Shown: positions 33,314 to 41,392, counted from the stretch's first letter. The stretch is 43,263 bases of DNA from Alphaproteobacteria bacterium (GCA_003158585.1 PMKE01000094.1:21536-64798), one strand, 5' to 3'. Program-made: numbers and translations. Notes: a model not told the origin generated them from the sequence alone.

Positions 33314-34546
33314 TCAACCCGCGCGCACGTCGTCGAGGCGGTCCACCGTGCGAAGCGGCGGAAACAGCTTCATCCAGATCGCCACCACGCCGAGCGTGCC
33401 CAATCCGCCGATGACGACCGCCGGGATCGTCCCGAATAGGGCCGCGGTGATGCCGGATTCGAACTCGCCAAGTTCGTTCGAGGCGCCGATGAACAGCATG
33501 TTCACCGCGCCGACGCGCCCGCGCATGGCATCGGGCGTCGAATAGCTGACCAGCGCATGGCGCACGAAGACGCTGATCATGTCGGAGGCCCCGAGCACGA
33601 ACAGCGCGATCAGCGACAGGTTGAAGTTCCGCGACAATCCGAAGACGATGGTGGCGATACCGAACACTACCACCGCCGCAAACATCTTGACTCCGATAGC
33701 GCGCTCCAGCGGCCATCGCGCGAGTCCCAACGCCACCATCGCGGCTCCCGCTGCGGGCGCGCTGCGCAACAAGCCGAGGCCGATCGGTCCCACATGCAGG
33801 ATGTCGCGTGCGAAAATCGGCAGCAGCGCGGTGGCGCCGCCGAGCAGCACGGCAAAGAGATCGAGGGAAATCGCGCCGAACATCACGGGACGCTGCCGCA
33901 CGAAGCGCACGCCTTCGACGACGCGCGCCAGCCGATCCGTTTCCCCATCGTGCTTGTGCTCGTAGCGCCGGCCTCCGACGACGGCGATGAGCAAGGCGGC
34001 AGCGGCAAATCCCGCTACGCAGACGCCGTAGGTCGCATTCGCTCCGAAGGCATAGAGAAAGCCGCCGAGCGCGGGTCCTGCGATCACCGCCACCATGAAG
34101 GTCGAGGAATTGAGCGCGATGGCGCGCGCGAGTTTCTCCGGCGGCACCAGGAACGCGACCAGAGATTGGCTGGAGGGCGAGGCAAAGCCCCGCGCCACGC
34201 CGAACAGAACCATCACCGCGTAGAAGGCAGTGGCGTTCTTGACCTCGGCGATATTGAGCAGAAGGAACAGCGCGCCGCAGAGCCCCTGCATGACGAGGGC
34301 GGCGCTCAGCACGCGCCGCTGATCGAAGCGGTCCGCCATCTCGCCGGCCGGCAAGGTGAAGAGGAACATCGGCACGAACTGGCAGAGGCCCACCAATCCG
34401 AGGGCCAAAGGCGTGCGCTCCATGTCGTAGATTTGCCAACCGATGGCGACGGACTGCACCAGCATGGCACTCGTCGAAAGAAACCGCCCGACCTGGAAGA
34501 ACGCGAAATCCCGCTTGCGGTACACCGTTGTATCGGCGCCGCTCAT
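33314..34546 (-). CDS. MFS transporter (EntS/MFS_3-like exporter)
   Basis: The ~410-residue inner-membrane protein has about 12 hydrophobic segments. Its MFS signatures include FTLPAGEMADRFDQRRVL (between helices 2 and 3), GVARGFASPSSQSLVAFLVPPEKLARAIALNSS, and in the second half TPDAMRGRVGAVNMLFIGASNELGEFESG. This pattern is typical of the EntS-like group of drug/siderophore exporters; the substrate is not known. The start at 34546 overlaps the GNAT stop by 4 bases (ATGA), which fixes the start over the longer frame from 34591. It is coupled to the acetyltransferase gene. Confidence 0.88.
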   Translation of the reverse strand: MSGADTTVYRKRDFAFFQVGRFLSTSAMLVQSVAIGWQIYDMERTPLALGLVGLCQFVPMFLFTLPAGEMADRFDQRRVLSAALVMQGLCGALFLLLNIAEVKNATAFYAVMVLFGVARGFASPSSQSLVAFLVPPEKLARAIALNSSTFMVAVIAGPALGGFLYAFGANATYGVCVAGFAAAALLIAVVGGRRYEHKHDGETDRLARVVEGVRFVRQRPVMFGAISLDLFAVLLGGATALLPIFARDILHVGPIGLGLLRSAPAAGAAMVALGLARWPLERAIGVKMFAAVVVFGIATIVFGLSRNFNLSLIALFVLGASDMISVFVRHALVSYSTPDAMRGRVGAVNMLFIGASNELGEFESGITAALFGTIPAVVIGGLGTLGVVAIWMKLFPPLRTVDRLDDVRAG

Positions 34547-35076
34547 TCCCGGCGTTGCCAATCCGCGCGTGCGATACTCCAGATGTCGCACACATAGTTC
34601 CTGCCGCCGATCACGATGTTATGGCGCGGACCTTTGGTCTCGCCCAGCCTGCGCGCCACAGCCTGAGAGGCCTTGTTCTCGGGATCTATGCAGGAGATCA
34701 GCCTGTCCACCGGCTGGGTGAGGAAGGCGTAGCGCATGGCGGCAGCGGCAGCTTCCGTCGCGTAGCCGTGGCCCCAATAGGGCTTGCCGAGCGTCCAGCC
34801 GATTTCGAGGCCCGGCCAGCCCTCGGGATTGATCATGCCTACGCGGCCCATGAAGGCGCCGTCCGACTTGCGTTCCACAGCCCAGGTACCGTAGCCGCGC
34901 AGCACCCAATGGCCGACGGCGGTGGCCATCATCCGCCAGGCATCCTGGCGCACCATCGGCTCGCCGTGCAGGTAGCGCACCACGTCTGGATCGGCCATGA
35001 ACGCGGCGAAGGCGTCGAAATCCTCGTTGCGGAGTTCGCGAAGCACAAGCCGTTCGGTTTCAAGACGGGGGATCAT
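34543..35076 (-). CDS. GNAT family N-acetyltransferase (RimJ/RimL-like)
   Basis: The 177-residue product is a GNAT acyltransferase of the RimJ/RimL type. It starts IPRLETERLVLRELRNEDFDAFAAF. Motif A has the acetyl-CoA pyrophosphate loop LGKPYWGHGYATEAAAAAMRYAF (about 96-118), followed by ISCIDPENKASQAVARRLGE. Substrate cannot be read from sequence. It overlaps the MFS transporter start by 4 bases, so the two are translated together; an acetylation-plus-export role is conceivable but is inference. Confidence 0.88.
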   Translation of the reverse strand: MIPRLETERLVLRELRNEDFDAFAAFMADPDVVRYLHGEPMVRQDAWRMMATAVGHWVLRGYGTWAVERKSDGAFMGRVGMINPEGWPGLEIGWTLGKPYWGHGYATEAAAAAMRYAFLTQPVDRLISCIDPENKASQAVARRLGETKGPRHNIVIGGRNYVCDIWSIARADWQRRE

Positions 35077-35131
35077 GCGTGCTGGTTAGCGCAAAGTGGC
35101 GAGCGCAACAAGCCGCCCGGACTCCTTAGCG

Positions 35132-35548
35132 TTATTGCAGGTGAATCGTGATTTCGTTGACGCCGTCTACGACGACGAATTTCGTGCGGTCAAAGCCGGG
35201 AGCGGAGAGGAACGGGCGCGCATCGCGCGAGAAGCCGAAGCGTTCGAGCGGCAGACCCAGGAAATTCTGGTCGAACTTGCCGTTGCGGTTGGCGTCCTGG
35301 AACGCCTTCACGCCATAGATGCCCGGCTTGATGTCCGTCAGCGTGACGGTCGTTTCGGGTGCTACGGCGGGCACGTTGGCGCTGGCAAGCGGGGCGTCCG
35401 AATCCTTCGACCACGACGCTTCGTCATAGAGCGACAGACTCAAAGTGCCGCCCTTGGCGCCGATGTTCTCGACCTTGACCGTCAACGTGGCAGCCTCGGC
35501 CGCAAACGGCACGAGGGCAATCAGCAGAGGGACAAACCGTCGAAACAC
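35132..35548 (-). CDS. DUF2141 exported protein
   Basis: The 138-residue protein has a signal peptide (about 1-19, FVPLLIALVPFAAEA). A DUF2141-type beta-rich domain follows: TLTVKVENIGAKGGTLSLSLYDEASW, then TLTDIKPGIYGVKAFQDANRNGKFDQNFLGLPLERFGFSRDA. The motif AFQDANRNGKFD with its acidic residues resembles a calcium-binding loop. Function is unknown. The start is a GTG behind CCGGAG. It lies 18 bases downstream of mdh on the same strand, so it is probably cotranscribed with it. Confidence 0.85.
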   Translation of the reverse strand: MFRRFVPLLIALVPFAAEAATLTVKVENIGAKGGTLSLSLYDEASWSKDSDAPLASANVPAVAPETTVTLTDIKPGIYGVKAFQDANRNGKFDQNFLGLPLERFGFSRDARPFLSAPGFDRTKFVVVDGVNEITIHLQ

Positions 35549-35566
35549 ACATTACTCCGGGGAAAG

Positions 35567-36553
<987 letters not shown>

Positions 36554-36598
36554 CTATTAACGTGCGCGAGGTGCCGGGGCAAGCGGAAGAGAGAACAC

Positions 36599-36643
36599 AA
36601 AAAAAATACGGCCGGACGGATGCCGAGGGCACCCGACCGACCG
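36599..36643 (-). terminator. Rho-independent terminator of the HU-like gene
   Basis: On the minus strand, 25 bases after the HU-like stop, a near-perfect 16-base-pair stem (5' half CGGTCGGTCGGGTGCC, 3' half GGCATCCGTCCGGCCG; one T-T mismatch and two G-T pairs) with a three-base loop is followed by TATTTTTTTT. It is among the strongest terminators in the window and isolates HU from mdh. Confidence 0.9.
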
Positions 36644-36668
36644 ATATTTTCTATCACCGAAGCGGCGA

Positions 36669-37004
36669 TCAGATCGACTGCTTCAATTCCTTCGCGGCGC
36701 GGAAGGCAACTTTCTTCGACGCCTTGATCTTGATCGCTTCGCCGGTGGCCGGGTTGCGGCCCATACGCGCCGCGCGCTTCCTGACCTGCAGGATGCCAAG
36801 CCCATTGAGGCGCACGCGGACGCCCTTCTTGAGGTGCTTGGTGATCGCGCTGATTGCGTCGTCCAAGTACGCCAACGACGCCTTGTTCGACATATCGTGC
36901 TTAGGTGCCAACTGCGCGGCCAACTGGCGCGTAGAGACCGTCTCGACTTTGGGCTTCGCGGCGGCGACGGGTGCGGCGCCGGGAACGACTGCGGCTTTTG
37001 CCAT
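36669..37004 (-). CDS. HU-family DNA-binding protein with N-terminal extension
   Basis: The 111-residue product is a nucleoid protein of the HU/IHF family. The HU domain (about 24-111) contains STRQLAAQLAPKHDMSNKASLAYLDDAISAITKHLKKGVRVRLNGLGILQVRKRAARMGRNPATGEAIKI in broken form, with the DNA-binding arm signature GRNPATGE. Unlike ordinary 90-residue HU, it starts with about 20 Ala/Pro/Val/Lys residues. Such tails in other HU-like proteins modulate DNA compaction. A good SD (GAGGAA) precedes the ATG; a strong terminator follows. Confidence 0.88.
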   Translation of the reverse strand: MAKAAVVPGAAPVAAAKPKVETVSTRQLAAQLAPKHDMSNKASLAYLDDAISAITKHLKKGVRVRLNGLGILQVRKRAARMGRNPATGEAIKIKASKKVAFRAAKELKQSI

Positions 37005-37595
37005 TGGAATTTTCCTCTGCGAATCAAAAGAGACCTTATTCTAAAGCATTTTCTGCAAACACAAGACGGGAGATGTGCAAAAAACTGCGGAAAAATGGGC
37101 TATTTCGGGGGATGAAGCGGGTTTGCGCCGTGCGGCGCGTTGAATCACGCCCTTCCGCAGACGGGGGCGTCCTCTTCGGAAGCCCATATTTTCGGTATTT
37201 GACGAACCTCGGCGGCACTTCAAGCAAAGCCTCTCTCCCGATCTACGCCGTCATTGGCGGGCGACGACTTCACCCGTGGCGACAGCCTAGGCCGTCTGAC
37301 GCGCAGACGAAGCCCTGCGTAAGGCGGCGATGCCGGGGCACATGGAAGTAGTCGCCGCGCTTTTCTCAATCATCCTTTTCCCGAAGAGCGGGTAAACACG
37401 TTCTGCACTTTATTATCATTATATGCTATACACCCTTATTGCCGCATTATTCAGATTACTTTGGGGTTTGCTTGCGGCAACCCTGCGCGCTTTGTACCCT
37501 AGTTTATTCGTGTTCGAGTTCGGCGACGGATTCGAGTTCCGCGTTTGTTTGGGGCGCATGCGGAAAACAGTCGCCGCCGCCGCGCGGGGCTTGAT
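37005..37595. other. 591-base divergent control region between HU-like gene and CXXX-peptide operon
   Basis: No gene is supported. On the HU side (minus strand) a candidate promoter has TAGAAT at 37038-37043 with TTGTGT or CTTGTG at about 37059-37065. The central part contains long-range palindromes such as CTGCGGAA (37084-37091) / TTCCGCAG (37151-37158). From 37400 to 37460 the sequence becomes markedly AT-rich, with a Fur-like ATTATCATTAT and -10-like TATGCTATAC, presumably the operon promoter. An 8-base stem follows in the leader (37439-37446 with 37473-37480). Confidence 0.5.
37405..37432 (+). promoter_or_regulatory. AT-rich promoter with Fur-box-like core ahead of the CXXX-peptide operon
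   Basis: ATTATCATTAT at 37412-37422 fits the central part of the Fur consensus; read on the other strand it is ATAATGATAAT, 11 consecutive consensus bases. The best 19-base alignment on the plus strand is 12 of 19. TATGCT (37422-37427) and TATACA (37427-37432) are -10 candidates overlapping it. This would leave a leader of about 165 bases before the first gene. Regulator identity is inference. Confidence 0.42.
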
Positions 37596-38615
37596 GTGAT
37601 TGCGTCCGGTAAACACGCACTGGTGATCCTGGACAAGGGTTCGGTCCCGTTCTGCTACTACGAGAACCCGCATTTCCATTCCCGCGCAGAACCGCAATGG
37701 ATGCCCGCCGCCCTGCTGACGCGCATCGTCGGATATGCGCGCAAGAAGCAAATCGCCCTTACCTTCCTTTTGGGAAAGACGCGGCCGCCGGCGCAACTCG
37801 AACGGCTGATCGCCTCCCACGCCAAGATCGTTCCGCCCCCGCTCCACGAGGTCTATCCCGACGCGGTGTTGGTGCTAGACGCGGAAGAGCGTTCCTCCTT
37901 TGCCGCCTTGAGCAGGTCTCTCGACCGGAACGTCATCCTGCGCGTCTCCAGCCCCAAGGGATGCAGCGACCTCGTTGAATCCCTCATCGGCAAATTCAGG
38001 CGCCTCAGCCTGCATCTGGTGGGCCAGGAGTATTTTGGGGCGGCGGAACTTGCCGCCTACGAACGCGAGTTGAGCAAGATCTCCAAAAAGCTGGCCGAGC
38101 AGTTCCGCGACGGCGAGACGCTCGAGTTCAACGTCCTGACCGACCGGATGATGCTGACTGTGATGCGCAACTGCGGCGCGGGCATCGATCACCTGACGAT
38201 TGCGCCCAACGGAAAAAGTTACATCTGTCCGGGGTTCTATTACGATAACGAGGAAGACTTCGTCGGCGTGTTCGACGACAAGACGGGGATTGCCGCCGGG
38301 CCGGTGCGCGGCACCGAGCTTTCGCGCGCGCCGCTCTGCTCGCGCTGCGATGCTTTCCACTGCAAGCGCTGCATCTATCTGAACCGGAAGACGACCCTGG
38401 AACTGAACGTTCCCTCCGAGCAGCAATGCGCGGTCTCGCACGTCGAACGGAAAGCCTCGCGGCAGCTGTTGACCGGCCTCGGTTCTCTCGAGCCCTTCCG
38501 CAGGATGCCGCGCATCCCGGAATTGAATTATCGCGATCCGCTCGAATGCATCGACGCCCCGCCGCGCGATGCCGGGCAGCGCGCTACCGATCCGTCCACC
38601 GATCCGATGCTGTGA
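37596..38615 (+). CDS. CXXX-repeat peptide maturase-like protein (SPASM-type cysteines, no radical SAM core)
   Basis: The ~339-residue product resembles proteins annotated as CXXX repeat peptide maturase. Its N-terminus HALVILDKGSVPFCYYENP fits that family's typical start (xxLDxxSVxFCxYxN). The N-terminal ~190 residues have no CxxxCxxC radical SAM motif. The C-terminal part has a SPASM-like cysteine pattern: Cys193, then Gly206 and Cys211 (CX12GX4C), Cys248-x2-Cys251-x4-Cys256-x2-Cys259, and Cys278. So it probably binds Fe-S clusters and helps the true radical SAM enzyme encoded downstream. The start is uncertain: GTG at 37596 is used, a TTG at 37545 adds 17 Arg-rich residues. It heads the operon, 8 bases before the next gene. 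Confidence 0.78.
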   Translation: MIASGKHALVILDKGSVPFCYYENPHFHSRAEPQWMPAALLTRIVGYARKKQIALTFLLGKTRPPAQLERLIASHAKIVPPPLHEVYPDAVLVLDAEERSSFAALSRSLDRNVILRVSSPKGCSDLVESLIGKFRRLSLHLVGQEYFGAAELAAYERELSKISKKLAEQFRDGETLEFNVLTDRMMLTVMRNCGAGIDHLTIAPNGKSYICPGFYYDNEEDFVGVFDDKTGIAAGPVRGTELSRAPLCSRCDAFHCKRCIYLNRKTTLELNVPSEQQCAVSHVERKASRQLLTGLGSLEPFRRMPRIPELNYRDPLECIDAPPRDAGQRATDPSTDPML

Positions 38616-38623
38616 GGCCCCGC

Positions 38624-38980
38624 ATGCCGAAAAAGGTCAAAGCGAAGAAAATCCCGGCCAAAAGCGCCCCGATGGAGCCGAGCGCCGTCGTCGTCGGCAA
38701 GGTGAGCCTCAAGGAGCGCGACGAGATCCAGGCTCTGTTCGAGCGCCGCAACGGCCTCCTCGAACTTGTCCAATCCCTGTCGCAGAACGGCAGCGGCATG
38801 CTGGACAACGCCGCCTTCTACGAAAAAGTGGTTGCCGACCTCGGCAAGACGACCACCCGCTTCAAGAAGTGGTGGGACGAAAAAGCCAAGGCATACGGCT
38901 GGCAAGGCAGGCCCGGCTGGCAATGGTCGATCGACTTCGACAGCTGCCAGATCAGCCTGAACAAACCCAATAAGTCCTGA
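38624..38980 (+). CDS. CXXX-repeat peptide modification system accessory protein
   Basis: The 118-residue product has a Lys/Pro-rich N-terminus (about 1-20). A compact domain follows: VGKVSLKERDEIQALFERRNGLLELVQSL, a middle FYEKVVADLGKTTTRFKKWWDEKAKAYGW, and an end WSIDFDSCQISLN. This matches my recollection of the small accessory protein that goes with CXXX-repeat peptide maturases (ERDEIQxLFERxNxLxEL... FxKWWDEKxxxYxW). Its role is unknown; a leader-binding or scaffold function is a guess. It sits 8 bases after the maturase-like gene and 17 bases before the first precursor gene. Confidence 0.75.
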   Translation: MPKKVKAKKIPAKSAPMEPSAVVVGKVSLKERDEIQALFERRNGLLELVQSLSQNGSGMLDNAAFYEKVVADLGKTTTRFKKWWDEKAKAYGWQGRPGWQWSIDFDSCQISLNKPNKS

Positions 38981-38997
38981 CGAAAAGGAATACCGAC

Positions 38998-39255
38998 ATG
39001 TCGAAGAAAACGGAATCCGGCAGCAAGATGGACCGCCGCGGCTTCCTGAAATCGGGAGCGAAGGTCATTCCTGCACTGGCCGTGCTTGGGATCGGTCTCA
39101 CTGCCGTGTCCACGCCGGCGCGTGCCGACTGCTTCGGCTCCTGCAATGCCTCGTGCGCCGACAACTGCGTCGAGAGTTGCAAGGGCGACTGCATGGGCGA
39201 CTGCAAGGGTACCTGCGGCGGTTGCGACAACACCTGCACGAGCGACAGCAAGTAA
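38998..39255 (+). CDS. CXXX-repeat precursor peptide 1 (Tat-like leader, 10 Cys)
   Basis: The 85-residue precursor has a leader of 43 residues (MDRRGFLKSGAKVIPALAVL, then ...TPARA) with a twin-arginine motif and an A-x-A type cleavage site before Asp44. The core begins at Cys45 and repeats Cys every four residues (45, 49, 53, 57, 61, 65, 69, 73). It then breaks register with a CGGC (73-76) and ends at Cys80. Spacer residues are Gly, Asp, Ser, Asn and Lys. It is the shortest of three tandem precursors and the only one with a register break. AAGGAA precedes the ATG. Confidence 0.85.
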   Translation: MSKKTESGSKMDRRGFLKSGAKVIPALAVLGIGLTAVSTPARADCFGSCNASCADNCVESCKGDCMGDCKGTCGGCDNTCTSDSK

Positions 39256-39297
39256 ATCACGCGCTTCCGAGGCGCCGACCTGGGTGAGGAATTTGCC

Positions 39298-39657
39298 ATG
39301 ACGCGGAAACTCGACCGGCGCGGCTTTCTCAAGAGCGGAAGCAAGGTCATCCCTGCCATTGCATTTCTCGGGCTGGGCCTGGGGGTGCCGCTGCCGGCGC
39401 GCGCCGATTGCGATTCCGGATGCCAAGGCAGTTGCTCCGGAGGTTGTGACGGAAGCTGTACCGGCGGGTGTCAGGACAGCTGCGAAGCACAATGCGCCGA
39501 CAACTGCTCGGGCTCGTGCAAAGCGGCCTGCGCGACAGATTGCGAGTCGAGCTGCACCGCCGCGTGCGCGGCCGACTGCGTAACCAGCTGTCAGGGCGAA
39601 TGCAGAGGGACGTGTGAGACAAGCTGCCAAGGCAGTCTCACCGCACCATCCAATTAA
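39298..39657 (+). CDS. CXXX-repeat precursor peptide 2 (Tat-like leader, 19 Cys)
   Basis: The 119-residue precursor has a 36-residue leader (DRRGFLKSGSKVIPAIAF... PLPARA). Nineteen cysteines follow in perfect CXXX spacing from Cys38 to Cys110, and a short tail QGSLTAPSN. The intervening triplets are Gly/Ser/Asp/Ala/Thr-rich. The leader is almost the same as in the neighbours (DRRxFLKSGxKVxP), so all three are probably recognised by the same enzymes. Modification would occur in the cytoplasm before Tat export, as expected for oxygen-sensitive radical SAM chemistry. Confidence 0.87.
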   Translation: MTRKLDRRGFLKSGSKVIPAIAFLGLGLGVPLPARADCDSGCQGSCSGGCDGSCTGGCQDSCEAQCADNCSGSCKAACATDCESSCTAACAADCVTSCQGECRGTCETSCQGSLTAPSN

Positions 39658-39746
39658 GCCTGATGCCGATGATGGGAATTGACGAAACGAAAGGTGAGTG
39701 ATCCGCGTACGATTTTCTGCAGAACGGGAAAAATCGAGGGCACGAC

Positions 39747-40139
39747 ATGAAAAAACAGTCCAAAACCGGCAAGAACCTGGACAGGCGGTTGTTTCTCAAA
39801 TCCGGCGGCAAGGTGCTTCCCACCTTCGCTGTCATCGGGCTCGGGCTCACCGTTCCGCTGATCGCGCGCGCCGACTGCGAAGGCAGTTGCGAGGGCGATT
39901 GCTCGGGAAGTTGCGAGGGAAGCTGCTCGGGCAACTGCACCGCCAACTGCGCCAACGACTGCTCCGGCGGCTGCGAGAACGGCTGCATGGAAAGCTGCAC
40001 CGCCAATTGCATGAACGAATGCGAAGGCGCCTGCTCCGGCTCCTGCAAGGACGACTGCCTGAACGAATGCCTGCACACTTGTATCGGTAGCTGCAGTTTC
40101 TATTGCACGGCCGCCTGTCAGAGCAGTAGCCAAGGCTGA
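39747..40139 (+). CDS. CXXX-repeat precursor peptide 3 (Tat-like leader, 21 Cys)
   Basis: The 130-residue precursor carries a 42-residue leader (LDRRLFLKSGGKVLPTFAVI... PLIARA). Twenty-one cysteines follow at exact four-residue spacing from Cys44 to Cys124, ending CQSSSQG. Compared with peptide 2 the triplets are richer in Asn, Glu and Met, including a hydrophobic stretch CLHTCIGSCSFYC near the end. The open frame starts cleanly behind GAGGG. It is the last precursor before the radical SAM gene, 77 bases upstream of it. Confidence 0.87.
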   Translation: MKKQSKTGKNLDRRLFLKSGGKVLPTFAVIGLGLTVPLIARADCEGSCEGDCSGSCEGSCSGNCTANCANDCSGGCENGCMESCTANCMNECEGACSGSCKDDCLNECLHTCIGSCSFYCTAACQSSSQG

Positions 40140-40216
40140 AAAAGCGCCACGGCCGCGAGATCGGCGGGATCAAGTTTGTTACGCTCCCGAAGTCACGGGA
40201 ACACCGCGAGGATAAG

Positions 40217-41392
40217 ATGGTGGAGCTTCGGGAGCCGAGACGGGAAGAGCGCCCAAAATCCTGGCAGGAAGGACGCGCCAAGACGGTGACGTTCATCGTC
40301 ACCGAGGATTGCCAGCTTCGCTGCAAGTACTGCTACCTGGCGGGCAAGAACAAGACCAGCAAGATGAACTTCGAGATCGCGCGGGCGACCATCGACCATC
40401 TTCTGCGCAATCGCGAGCAATTCAACGAAGGTTCGGTGATCTGGGATTTCATCGGCGGCGAGCCGTTCCTGGAAATCGACCTGATCGACCGCATTTCGGA
40501 CTATGCGAAGCTGCGGATGTACGAAACGGACCATCCCTGGTTCAACAACTACCGCTTCAGCTTCTCCACCAACGGCCTGCTCTACGGCAAGGACAAGGTC
40601 CAGCGCTACATCGCCAAGAACCGCAGCCACATCTCGATCGGCCTCAGCATCGACGGAACGAAGCGCAAGCACGATTCTCAGCGCATCTTTCCCAACGGCC
40701 GGGGCTCCTACGACGCGGTGGCCAAGAACATCCCGCTATGGCTGGCGCAATTCCCCGCCGCCTCGACCAAGGCGACGATCTCCCACGACGACATCCCCTT
40801 CATCAAGGAAAGCGTGGCGCACCTATTCTCGCTGGGCATCAGGGTCGTCAACATGAACGTCGTCAACGAGGACGTCTGGCAGGACGGCGACGACAAGCTG
40901 TTCGAGAAGCAGCTCATGGAGCTGGCCGACACCATCATCGACAACGACCTGACACGCGAACACACCTGCTCGCTGTTTTCGAGATTCATCGGCAAACCGC
41001 TCAGCCCTGAGGACGACCGCAACTGGTGCGGCGCCGGCAAGATGCTGGCAGTGGACAGCGACGGCATTTTTTATCCCTGTGTGCGTTTCGCGCCCTACTC
41101 GCTGACGCACCAGCTCGGCAGGGCCATCGGCAACTGCTACGACGGCATCGACCGCAACAAGCTGCGCCCGTTCCTGGCGATGACAAGGCGCTCGCAGTCG
41201 AGCGAAGAGTGCCTCGGCTGCGAGGTCGCCAGCGGCTGCTCGTGGTGCAGCGGCTGCAATTACGATGTGTCGAAAAGCGCGACGATCTACGAACGCGCCA
41301 CGTTCCTCTGTAAAATGCACAAGGCGCGCGTCAGAGCGAACCGGTATTTCTGGAAAAAGCTGGACAAGCAGACGCGCGCCGCGCCGCGTTGA
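40217..41392 (+). CDS. Radical SAM/SPASM peptide maturase, CXXX-repeat target type
   Basis: The 391-residue enzyme carries the radical SAM motif CQLRCKYC (Cys32, Cys36, Cys39; CX3CX2C) after TFIVTE, and the SAM-binding GGEP (80-83). The SPASM region has Cys271-x11-Gly-x4-Cys288, then Cys332-x2-Cys335-x5-Cys341-x2-Cys344-x2-Cys347, and Cys365, enough for two auxiliary Fe-S clusters. Such SPASM enzymes make thioether or C-C crosslinks in ribosomal peptides; the precise reaction on the CXXX repeats is unknown. GAGGATAAG precedes the ATG. It is the last gene of the peptide operon, before a Tat-type GH43. Confidence 0.92.
   Translation: MVELREPRREERPKSWQEGRAKTVTFIVTEDCQLRCKYCYLAGKNKTSKMNFEIARATIDHLLRNREQFNEGSVIWDFIGGEPFLEIDLIDRISDYAKLRMYETDHPWFNNYRFSFSTNGLLYGKDKVQRYIAKNRSHISIGLSIDGTKRKHDSQRIFPNGRGSYDAVAKNIPLWLAQFPAASTKATISHDDIPFIKESVAHLFSLGIRVVNMNVVNEDVWQDGDDKLFEKQLMELADTIIDNDLTREHTCSLFSRFIGKPLSPEDDRNWCGAGKMLAVDSDGIFYPCVRFAPYSLTHQLGRAIGNCYDGIDRNKLRPFLAMTRRSQSSEECLGCEVASGCSWCSGCNYDVSKSATIYERATFLCKMHKARVRANRYFWKKLDKQTRAAPR

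Noticed and set aside
39130-40118. CRISPR array or non-coding tandem repeat
   Set aside because: There is a 12-base periodicity, but it arises from cysteine codons every fourth residue inside three intact frames with ribosome-binding sites; repeats are not identical and there are no 30-base spacers.
38998-40139. Metallothioneins as the first explanation for the Cys-rich proteins
   Set aside because: Metallothioneins are leaderless and have CxC/CxxC patterns; here there are RR leaders, strict CXXX spacing and a radical SAM operon. Metal binding of the mature product remains possible.
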